Assembly (NCBI RefSeq): GCF_000817815.1 | Contig: NZ_JPRD01000048.1 | Location: 23,188 to 87,187 of the forward strand | Length of the DNA: 64,000 nt | DNA from: Vibrio owensii CAIM 1854 = LMG 25443 | GTDB lineage: Bacteria; Pseudomonadota; Gammaproteobacteria; Enterobacterales; Vibrionaceae | Direction: 5' to 3' | Shown: positions 6,270 to 15,100 of the stretch, piece by piece | Numbering within the stretch: position 1 is the stretch's first letter | How the letters are laid out: every line of letters begins with the position of its first letter | Notes under the pieces: generated by a model | What the model was told of the DNA's origin: nothing | Seen by the model: the letters and a program-made list of their open reading frames with translations, nothing else | Database searches by the model: none | Program-made: the position numbers and the translations under genes

Positions 6270-8630
6270 TTATTTCCTCTGTTCCAACCAACTTTTTAAT
6301 ACTTGTATATCGTTTTGATACTCGTTTTTAATTTCTTCTACCCAATCTGAAATGTTCTCCCACCATGCGGGCATATCTGGAGACTGCGCTTTCTGTGCAA
6401 CGCTTTGAATGTGTTTAAGGCCAATTGAGCCTGCCGCACCTTTTATTTTGTGCGCTTCAGAGACAATGCCATCTTGGTCTTTGGCCGTCATATTTGAATC
6501 AAGCACTTCAATGTAATCTGGCATCATGTCTTCAAACATCTTGATGCTATCGTAAACAGGCTTAACTCCAACGATATCCACGTAAGATTCGAGCATATCT
6601 AAATCGAGCAAATGCGTATTGAGCACTGGTGATGGCGTTGGGGCAACTTCTTCGATCACCTCAGGTTCTGCAACCACTTCCTGCTGACTCTCAATACGTT
6701 CAACAAAAAACTTATCAATCACGGCTTGCATTGCTTGAACCGCAAGTGGCTTACTGATGGCATCGTCCATGCCGTTATCTAGATACTCACGACGATCTTT
6801 CATCACATTCGCAGTGAGTGCCACCAGCGGCGGTAAGTTGTCGTAGTGTTCGCGGTAGTACTTAGCTACATCGAAGCCCGTCATGTCTGGCAATTGGATG
6901 TCTAGCAGTGCTAAGTCATATTCATCCGGTACAAAGTTCACGAGTGCTTCTTCACCGGTCATTGCTACGGTAACGGTGTGACCTAAGCTCTCAAGTAAGG
7001 ACTTAGCAACAGTCACGTTAAGTTCGATGTCTTCGACCATAAAGATGTTGAGGTGCACTTTATCGCGCTTAGCATCGATAATTGGCTCTTCTAATTCAAC
7101 GATAGGTACATGAATCGATACGGTAAAGGTACTACCAAAGCCTTCTTCACTTGCTACCGTAATGTCGCCATCCATCATATTGATCAGTTGCTTAGATACC
7201 GCCAAACCAATGCCTGTACCAACCGCATGTAGGTTATCTTTGCCAGATTTCACTTGGTAGTACATCGCAAAGATCTTATCTAACTCCTCATCAGGGATAC
7301 CGATGCCAGTATCTTCCACTTCCATAATGATGGTCGCGTAATCTTCTTCAACATCGGCGCTCACTGTCATCACCACACCACCTTCTTTGGTGAACTTCAT
7401 GGCGTTGCTGACAAGGTTCCAAATAACCTGACGCAGACGTGTGGCATCGACTTCAATCGCTTTAGGCAATGAACTTAAACGCTCTAGGTCAAAGCGCAGG
7501 CCTTTTTGCTCTGCCATCAGTGCTGAGATGCTTTCGATTTCAGCGACGAAGTCTTCAAAGTTCAACGGCGCAGGCAACAGCTCCAATTTGCGACGGTCGA
7601 ATTTGTCCATGTCGATGATGTCGTTGAAGATGTTGCCCAAAGTAATGGCACTGACGTTGATGGTTTGCATGTGCTTGCGCTGCTCGTCCGTCAGTTGGCT
7701 ATCAAGCAACATACGGCTCAGACCAACGATGCCGTTTAATGGCGTACGAAGCTCATGACTGATTGTAGAAATAAACGTGGTTTTATCTCGGCTGGCTTTT
7801 TCTAGAGACTCTTCATGGCGTTTACGCTCAGTGATATCACGACCGAAGCCCACTAGACCAAGGTGGCGGCCATCTTTGCTGTAAAACGGCACCTTACGCA
7901 GTTCAAAGTAATGCTTACGTCCATCTGGGTATTCCAGCCATTGCTCGTAAGTAATCGCTTGATTGTCAGCAAAGACTTTTTGGTCGGTATCGACGATGTG
8001 TTCAGCCACTTCTTTGCTATAGACATCCCACGGGCTCAAGCCGACTAACTGGTGCTCTTTCTTACCAGTTAGCTCTTCCATCGCGCGGTTACAGCCAGAG
8101 AAAACACCGTCAGCATTACGGTAGTAAATTAGGTCTGGAGAGGCATCGATAAAAGAACGCAACAACGCCGTACGCTCGGCAAGCTCTAGCTGAGTGCGTT
8201 CACGTTGGAACACCTCATTCTCGAGGTCTTGCATCGCTTCTTCGCGAGCTTCTTCCGCTTTAATACGCTCTTCAATCTCTTGGTTGAGCTTTTCAATGTT
8301 CTGCTGCAGTTGAAAGTTCAACTCTTGGTCACGTGAGCGCATGTCTTTCAGTTTGGAGACAAGCTTCGTCAACCTTTGACGTGACTCTTCTAGTTGATCT
8401 ACGACCACTGATAAGAAATAAACGGCCCACGGCGTGATGAGAAGACCAAAGAACACCGAACGAACGATATCGATGTCATCGACATTACCTTTGAGCGCGA
8501 GGGTAATACCCACTTGCACCACGACAGCTAAGGCGACCAGCGCAAGCGCCAGTAATATCGAGAAACGGACAATCCCCAGCTTAACCAAAAGGTCAACGTA
8601 ATACTGGGCGAGATTTTTCATGGGCTTCAT
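6270..8630 (-). CDS. arcB: hybrid sensor histidine kinase ArcB
   Basis: The 786-residue protein aligns along its length with enterobacterial ArcB. Two membrane segments (about 23-46 and 57-77) are followed by a coiled coil (80-155), a PAS domain (155-275), the kinase core with His292 in ISHELRTPLNG, ATP-binding motifs (WNLVSNA, EDTGIGIP, GTGIGLA), a receiver with Asp577 in LLDIQLPDMTG, and an HPt domain with His727 in EAHKIKGAAGS. ArcB senses quinone redox state and phosphorylates ArcA. Redox Cys180 of the E. coli protein is present, but the position of its partner Cys241 is Tyr here. The start MKPMKNLAQYY aligns without gaps to E. coli. Confidence 0.97.
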   Translation of the reverse strand: MKPMKNLAQYYVDLLVKLGIVRFSILLALALVALAVVVQVGITLALKGNVDDIDIVRSVFFGLLITPWAVYFLSVVVDQLEESRQRLTKLVSKLKDMRSRDQELNFQLQQNIEKLNQEIEERIKAEEAREEAMQDLENEVFQRERTQLELAERTALLRSFIDASPDLIYYRNADGVFSGCNRAMEELTGKKEHQLVGLSPWDVYSKEVAEHIVDTDQKVFADNQAITYEQWLEYPDGRKHYFELRKVPFYSKDGRHLGLVGFGRDITERKRHEESLEKASRDKTTFISTISHELRTPLNGIVGLSRMLLDSQLTDEQRKHMQTINVSAITLGNIFNDIIDMDKFDRRKLELLPAPLNFEDFVAEIESISALMAEQKGLRFDLERLSSLPKAIEVDATRLRQVIWNLVSNAMKFTKEGGVVMTVSADVEEDYATIIMEVEDTGIGIPDEELDKIFAMYYQVKSGKDNLHAVGTGIGLAVSKQLINMMDGDITVASEEGFGSTFTVSIHVPIVELEEPIIDAKRDKVHLNIFMVEDIELNVTVAKSLLESLGHTVTVAMTGEEALVNFVPDEYDLALLDIQLPDMTGFDVAKYYREHYDNLPPLVALTANVMKDRREYLDNGMDDAISKPLAVQAMQAVIDKFFVERIESQQEVVAEPEVIEEVAPTPSPVLNTHLLDLDMLESYVDIVGVKPVYDSIKMFEDMMPDYIEVLDSNMTAKDQDGIVSEAHKIKGAAGSIGLKHIQSVAQKAQSPDMPAWWENISDWVEEIKNEYQNDIQVLKSWLEQRK

Positions 8631-8853
8631 TCACTACTCCATGGAACAAGCTAGATACCGAGCCCTGATGATTGGAAAAGTAAAACCGCAAAGAAACGGT
8701 GTCTCTACGGTTTAAATGTTTGAAATACACACAGATGAAATAGCGATGCTTCAGGGCTCTTCAACGCTTCATACTATGTAGTTGCAGTTTAGCGTGTTTA
8801 ATACGGTGATTTAAACCGCCTGCTCTCAACTTAGAGCAAGCGGTCACAAAGCG
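8631..8853. other. spacer between arcB and the GGDEF gene
   Basis: The 223-bp region has no gene. It contains the probable terminator of the upstream GGDEF gene and presumably the arcB promoter, which cannot be placed with confidence. Confidence 0.4.
8816..8843 (-). terminator. probable terminator after the GGDEF gene
   Basis: On the minus strand an 11-bp stem (CCGCTTGCTCT/AGAGCAGGCGG, one G-U pair) with a 6-base loop starts 10 bases after the stop codon. Only a short TTTAAAT follows, so termination may be partial. Confidence 0.6.
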
Positions 8854-10599
8854 TTAGTAAGAACTTGGGTGAAGATGGGTTCGATCTCGACCATCTGCCT
8901 TCGCTTGGTAAAGCGCGCTGTCGGCCATGGCGACGCCCATTTCAGGTTCATCACCGTGATGAGGGACATAAGAAACGAAGCCAATGCTGACCGTCAGTCG
9001 ATTTGAAACATTCGAACAACCATGCTCAATTGCCAACTCGTGGATTTGATCGTGAATACGTTGGGCAACTTTATGCGCTCCCTCAGTGGTTGTATTTGGA
9101 AGGATGAATGCAAACTCTTCTCCGCCGTATCGAGCCACACAATCGGAAGAGCGGCTCACCACTTGTTGGAATACCGCAGCCACTTTGACGAGGGCTTCAT
9201 CACCTTGTTGGTGACCATAACAGTCGTTGTAATCTTTGAAGAAATCGATATCACATAACATGATTGTCAGTGGTAACTTCTCACGAATGTGGTGATACCA
9301 AAGGGTATGAAGCTGCTCATCAAAACGACGACGGTTGGCCACTTTGGTAAGACTGTCAGAGAAGCTCAGTTTCTCTAGCTCAAGATTCGCCTCTTCGAGC
9401 TTCTGCTCAGCAAGATAACGCTCTGAGATATCACGAGCCATGATCAGCACACCATTAGTGCCGGACGCTTTATCTTTGAACGGCGACTTCACCACATCAA
9501 ACCACGTGTAATAGCCATCGCTGCTGCTCACTTTATCGATGTAGCGTATAGGCTGAGTTTGCTTCAAAGCTTGCAAATCACTTGCTTCTAAGCGGATGTA
9601 GATATCTTCAGGAATAACGTCTTGTAGGCGCTTACCAATAAGGTCGCTCACATCAGGAATCCCGAGTGCATTCACAAATGGCTTGTTGCATGCCTGATAA
9701 ACCATGTTCTCATTGAAGATACCAATAGAATCAGGACTGGCATCCAAAATCGTTTGTAGGATCGTATCACGCTGAGCCAACGCCACTTCGGTGTCTTTAC
9801 GACGCTCCATTTCATCACGAAGGTTTTGTTGCATCTTGTGCCATTCCGTCACGTCATGGCTAATGGATAGCGTGCCGATCATCTCACCGGCTTGCGAAAC
9901 CAGCGAGCTTTGGTTCACTTCAAGCAAACAACTTCGGCCTTGAGGATCGGTTGTCCAACGGCGTTCACTTTTACGAGTCGCGATTGGGCGAGCTTTAGAC
10001 GTACACGCCTCTTCTCTGCGCCCTTCCCAAAACAGATCAAATGCGCGGTTGGTCGTTAATACTTTACCTTGTTGATCTTGCAAACAGATCAGCTCAGACA
10101 GAGAGTCGATAGCAGAGCGAGCTATCCCAAGTTGTTCAAGCTCTTGCTGTTGTTCAGTATGAGTCACTTGATGTGGCTGAGCATACACAATCCAAACTCG
10201 GTGACCGCGAAGCAAACTCTTTCGACCCGACAACTCAACTTTGATGCTCTCGGTCTCGGACAATCGCCAGCCGAACAATTGCTGACGGAAGTGTCGACTA
10301 GAAAAGCTATCAAGTAGTGTTACCAGTTCTTCAGTATGAAAGGAAGCAGGATAAAGAAAGCCAGAACCTAATGAACGAATGCCAAGTAATTGCATGGCTG
10401 AGTCATTAGAAAGCAATAACTGTCCGTGACTAGCATCGATCACTAGTACGGGATAAGGAGAGTCAGTAACCAGCTGTTTCAAGCCGAACTGGAAGCGTAT
10501 ATAGATCAGCGTGACGGCGATTACGCATACCACAGAGAGCAGGACCACAAATCCGTAGTCGCCCTGCCCATCCCAGAGCCAATTGAGTAACTGATCCAT
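8854..10599 (-). CDS. membrane-anchored PAS-GGDEF diguanylate cyclase
   Basis: This 581-residue protein has one N-terminal membrane segment (about 15-36), two to three PAS-like sensor regions (roughly 40-130, 155-270, 280-400; the last ends with the PAC-type RDISERYLAEQKLEEAN) and a C-terminal GGDEF domain. The active-site motif is GGEEF at residue 492. An RxxD inhibitory-site motif (RSSD) stands exactly five residues before it, predicting product feedback. It should make cyclic di-GMP from two GTP. The gene lies 50 bp downstream of a radical SAM gene and upstream of arcB on the same strand. The signal sensed is unknown. Confidence 0.93.
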   Translation of the reverse strand: MDQLLNWLWDGQGDYGFVVLLSVVCVIAVTLIYIRFQFGLKQLVTDSPYPVLVIDASHGQLLLSNDSAMQLLGIRSLGSGFLYPASFHTEELVTLLDSFSSRHFRQQLFGWRLSETESIKVELSGRKSLLRGHRVWIVYAQPHQVTHTEQQQELEQLGIARSAIDSLSELICLQDQQGKVLTTNRAFDLFWEGRREEACTSKARPIATRKSERRWTTDPQGRSCLLEVNQSSLVSQAGEMIGTLSISHDVTEWHKMQQNLRDEMERRKDTEVALAQRDTILQTILDASPDSIGIFNENMVYQACNKPFVNALGIPDVSDLIGKRLQDVIPEDIYIRLEASDLQALKQTQPIRYIDKVSSSDGYYTWFDVVKSPFKDKASGTNGVLIMARDISERYLAEQKLEEANLELEKLSFSDSLTKVANRRRFDEQLHTLWYHHIREKLPLTIMLCDIDFFKDYNDCYGHQQGDEALVKVAAVFQQVVSRSSDCVARYGGEEFAFILPNTTTEGAHKVAQRIHDQIHELAIEHGCSNVSNRLTVSIGFVSYVPHHGDEPEMGVAMADSALYQAKADGRDRTHLHPSSY

Positions 10600-10649
10600 T
10601 TTTCCGACCTTTAAAGCAAATCGGGAGAAATATAACAGTTCTTAATCGA

Positions 10650-11594
10650 TCATTCCGCTTTTAATTCTGGTTTGCTATAGATGAAAGCATCGCCGGTTAA
10701 GCTACCTTGTGCGCCATCTTTATCTAATGCACGACCAATTTCAGTCATCGCCAACCAGCGGTTCTCACACCATAATGGCGATAATAAGGTTGGACGACGC
10801 GCAGCAGAAGAAACACGGTGGTAGATCACCTCTTTTGGTGTCATGCGGATCAATTCACTGGCAGTTGCGACGTAAGTTTCTAACTCTGGCGCTTCTAACC
10901 TTCCGGCACGCCATGCTTTTGCCATGGTGCTACCTTCGACAATGTGCAAGCCGTGCAGCTTAATGCCATCAGTGCCAACTTCGAGTACTTTACGCATCGT
11001 TTCAATGTTGTCATCGCGACTTTCTTTCGGCAAACCAACAATCAGATGGGTACACACTTTAATGCCCAGAGCACGAGCGCGTTTGGTAATTTCGGCGTAG
11101 CACTCAAAATCATGACCACGGTTGATACGCTTGAGGGTGTCATTGTTGGCAGTTTGAAGACCGAGCTCTAGCCAAATCTCATAACCTTGATTCACATAGT
11201 CCGACAACAGATCTAATACTGCATCAGGAACGCAATCTGGACGAGTGCCCACACAAAGGCCAACAATGTCTGCCGCCTTCAGAGCTTCCTCGTACATGTT
11301 TTTGAGGACTTGTACTTCTGCATAGGTACTGGTGTACGCCTGAAAATATGCCAGATACTTCTTCGCTCGATGGATCTCTCCCGCGCGGTCTTTCAATTGA
11401 TCGTGGATGCTTTTGATCTGCACTTCTTCGTCAGCAAACGAAGCCACATTACAGAATGTACAACCACCTCGGCCAATCGTACCGTCGCGGTTTGGGCAGC
11501 TAAAGCCACCATGTAAAGTCAGCTTATGGACTTTTTCGCCGTAACGACGCTGAAGATCTTGGCCTAATGTGTTGACCAACTCATGTAACTGCAT
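10650..11594 (-). CDS. yhcC: radical SAM protein, YhcC family
   Basis: The 314-residue protein carries a cysteine cluster Cys33, Cys45 and Cys48 (CPNRDGTIGRGGCTFC) that would bind the 4Fe-4S cluster with S-adenosylmethionine, in the TIGR01212/YhcC arrangement rather than plain CxxxCxxC. Further family segments are VGTRPDCVPDAVL, WLELGLQTANNDTLKRINRGH and VCTHLIVGLPKE. The substrate is not established. It is divergent from the first gltB, as in other Vibrio genomes and near gltB in enterics, and may share a transcript with the GGDEF gene that follows after 50 bp. Confidence 0.9.
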   Translation of the reverse strand: MQLHELVNTLGQDLQRRYGEKVHKLTLHGGFSCPNRDGTIGRGGCTFCNVASFADEEVQIKSIHDQLKDRAGEIHRAKKYLAYFQAYTSTYAEVQVLKNMYEEALKAADIVGLCVGTRPDCVPDAVLDLLSDYVNQGYEIWLELGLQTANNDTLKRINRGHDFECYAEITKRARALGIKVCTHLIVGLPKESRDDNIETMRKVLEVGTDGIKLHGLHIVEGSTMAKAWRAGRLEAPELETYVATASELIRMTPKEVIYHRVSSAARRPTLLSPLWCENRWLAMTEIGRALDKDGAQGSLTGDAFIYSKPELKAE

Positions 11595-12148
11595 AGATTC
11601 TCACCAATAGTAAACCGTAATAAATCTCACTACGATTCATGTAACTAAATTACATCCCTGCAAGAAAAAACAAATAATTCTAGTCAATTCAAACAAACAG
11701 GTAGCGGTGTGAAATCAATAAAACTGCATAAAACCAACTTAAAACCTGCAATGTTGCGCAAATGTTAAACAAAAAGTGAATATTTAAACGAAAAAATTGG
11801 GTCACAAAAGCGACTTTTCGTTGCATTCTCAAGTCACAAAATTGTAGGATACTTACACAACCCCGTCGTTTTTGTGACTTTTATTACAACATCAACTGCG
11901 GGAATTGTCGGCGATACCCCGCTCCCACCTATATAAGTCACTAAATTGTGGCAATAAATAAAGGGATATCACCAAGGATTGTTTTTCTCGCAAAATTTTT
12001 CCTGCGAGATACGGAAAGGAATCAAGACTGGTCAACCTCGGCCAGTGGCGAATCATAAATATAAAGGACAAGACGCAAAGAGCGCACCTAAGGCAGTCGA
12101 GATCTGTCCGGGATTCTTGCGTCGACATTGAACTGGAAGGATGTATCT
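11595..12148. promoter_or_regulatory. divergent yhcC / gltB1 control region
   Basis: This gene-free stretch of about 550 bp is AT-rich at its centre. It has three copies of GTCACAAAA: two direct (11801-11809 and 11833-11841, 32 bp apart) and one inverted (11870-11878). Closer to gltB come three potential hairpins: TCTCGCA/TGCGAGA (11986-12009), ACTGGTC/GGCCAGT (12027-12046) and GACGCAA/TTGCGTC (12072-12123). This suggests a long structured leader. No known riboswitch is recognised. The gltB ribosome binding site GGAAGG lies at 12135-12140. Confidence 0.5.
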
Positions 12149-15100
12149 ATGGTAGATAGAGAGCAAAATTCACAGGGTCTGTACACTCCGGAGCTGGAGC
12201 ATGACGCTTGTGGTATCGGTTTTGTTGCTCACCTTAAAAACCGTAAATCTCATGAAGTAGTGACTCAAGCATTGGATATGCTGGCTCGCATGGAACACCG
12301 TGGTGGTCAAGGTTGTGACCCATGCAGCGGTGACGGTGCGGGTATCTTGCTACAAAAACCTCATGAATTCCTATTAGAAGAAGCCGTTAAGTTAGGCATT
12401 AAACTGCCTTCGTTTGAAAAGTATGGTGTTGGTGTCGTTCTTTTCCCGAAAGACGAATACAAACGCGAGCAATGCCGTGACATTCTAGAACGTAACGCAC
12501 AACGTCTAGATCTTGAAGTTATCGGCTACCGCGTATTGCCAACCGATAACTCAATGATCGGTGCAGACCCACTAAGCACAGAGCCTCAGTTTGAGCATGT
12601 GTTTATCTCTGGTGGCCCTGGCATCACACCTGAAGAGCTAGAGCGCAAACTGTACGTACTTCGTAACTACACTGTACGTGTTTGCCTAGAAAGCGTTTCG
12701 AACATTGGTGACGACTTCTACATTAACTCCATGTCTTACAAGACATTGGTGTACAAAGGTCAGTTAACGACCGAGCAAGTACCTCAGTACTTCCTTGATC
12801 TGCAAAACCCGACCATGGTGACTGCACTGGCACTTGTACACTCTCGTTTCTCTACCAACACCTTCCCGAAATGGCGTCTTGCACAGCCTTTCCGTTACAT
12901 TGCCCACAACGGTGAAATCAATACAGTTCGCGGTAACTTGAACTGGATGAAAGCCCGTGAAGCAATCCTAGAATCAGACCTGTTTACTCAGGCTGAAATC
13001 GACATGCTTCTTCCAATCTGTCAGGAAGGCAGCTCGGATTCATCTAACTTTGACATGGCACTTGAGCTCCTAGTTCTTTCTGGTCGCAGCCTGCCACACG
13101 CATTGATGATGATGATCCCGGAAGCATGGCAAGAAAACAAAAACATGGATCCTAAACGTCGCGCGTTCTATCAGTACCACGCGAACATCATGGAACCATG
13201 GGATGGTCCTGCTTCAGTATGTTTTACTGATGGTGTTCAAGTTGGTGCGACACTAGACCGTAACGGTTTGCGCCCTTCTCGCTACACAGTGACCAAAGAT
13301 AACTTCCTAGTGATGGCATCTGAATCTGGTGTTGTGGATATTGAACCAGAGAACGTAGAGTTCCGTGGTCGTCTACAACCAGGTCGTATCTTTGTTGCAG
13401 ACCTAGAGCAAGGTCGCATCATCTCTGATGAAGAAGTGAAAGACACTATTGCAACGGCGCAGCCTTACGAGAAGTGGGTAGAAGAAAACCTACTGAGCTT
13501 GAAGAAGCTGCCAGATGCGAGCAACCAGTTCAGCCAACCTTCTCCAGAACGTTTGCTACACCGTCAACAAGCTTTCGGTGTGAGCACTGAAGAAGTGAAC
13601 GAAATCATCGTTCCAATGGCAAATGATGCGAAAGAGCCATTGTCAGCAATGGGTGCCGACTGGCCTCTTGCGGTTCTATCTCATCAGTCTCAGCATCTTT
13701 CAAACTACTTCAAGCAACTGTTCGCACAGGTAACCAACCCACCGATCGACCCGATCCGTGAGCGTATGGTTATGTCACTGAACACTTACTTGGGTAAAGA
13801 CCAAAACCTTCTGACTGAAACACCACTTCACTGTCAGAAAGTAGAATTGGAATCGCCTGTTCTGGCGAACTCTGAGCTTGAAAAACTGCGTGCGATCGAT
13901 AACGAGCACCTACAAGCGAAGACGCTGGATATCGTATTCCAAGCTAATGAAGATCAAGGTAAGCTTGAGCGTGCACTAAAACGTATCTGCCAATACGCAG
14001 AAGACGCGGTTATCGATGGTTACTCAATCATCCTACTAACTGACCGTGCAGTGAACTCAAACCACGCGGCGATCCCAGCAATGCTGGCAGTTGGTGCAGT
14101 GCACCACCACTTGATCCGTAAAGGTCTACGTGCGAAGTGTGACATCGTGGTTGAAACCGGTGACGCGCGTGAAACGCACCACTTTGCAACGCTACTTGGT
14201 TACGGTGCGAATGCGGTTAACCCTTACCTAGTGATTGAAACCATCATTGAACTTCAACGTACGAAGAAGTTGGATCCAGAAGCGAACCCTCGTGATCTGT
14301 TCAACAACTACCGTAAAGCGATCAATGGCGGTCTCCTGAAGATCTTCTCGAAGATGGGTATCTCTACGCTACAGTCATACCACGGCGCGCAAATCTTCGA
14401 AGCGTTGGGCATCCACAAGTCAGTGGTCGACAAGTACTTCACTGGTACGGTTTCTCGTATCCAAGGTCTCACCCTTGATGATATCGCCAAAGAAGTGTTG
14501 ATCCGTCACCGCATCGGTTACCCACAACGCGAAATCCCAATTCAAATGCTGGATGTTGGTGGTGTTTACCAATGGAAACAGCGTGGTGAGAAGCACCTAT
14601 TCAACCCAGAGACTATTTCTCTACTGCAAGAGTCTACGCGTAATAAGAACTACGATCAGTTCAAGCAGTACGCGACAGCCGTAGATAAACAAGGTGACAA
14701 CGCGGTAACCCTGCGTAGCCAACTTGAGTTCATTAAGAACCCAGCCGGTTCTATCTCTATCGACGAAGTCGAGCCAATTGAAAGCATCGTGAAACGCTTC
14801 GCGACCGGTGCAATGTCATTCGGTTCTATTTCTTACGAAGCACACTCCACACTGGCTGTTGCGATGAACCGCCTTGGCGCGAAATCGAACTCTGGTGAAG
14901 GTGGTGAAGACCCAATGCGTTTCGAACGCAAAGACAACGGCGATTGGGAACGCTCTGCAATCAAGCAGGTGGCTTCAGGTCGTTTCGGCGTAACCTCTTA
15001 CTACCTAACTAACGCTGAAGAGCTGCAAATCAAAATGGCTCAAGGTGCGAAGCCAGGTGAAGGTGGTCAGCTACCAGGCGATAAAGTAGATGACTGGATC

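Noticed and set aside
12141..12155. Four-codon frame (ATG at 12141) overlapping the gltB1 start
   Set aside because: Its ATG directly abuts the Shine-Dalgarno bases, leaving no spacing for initiation. It is probably chance.
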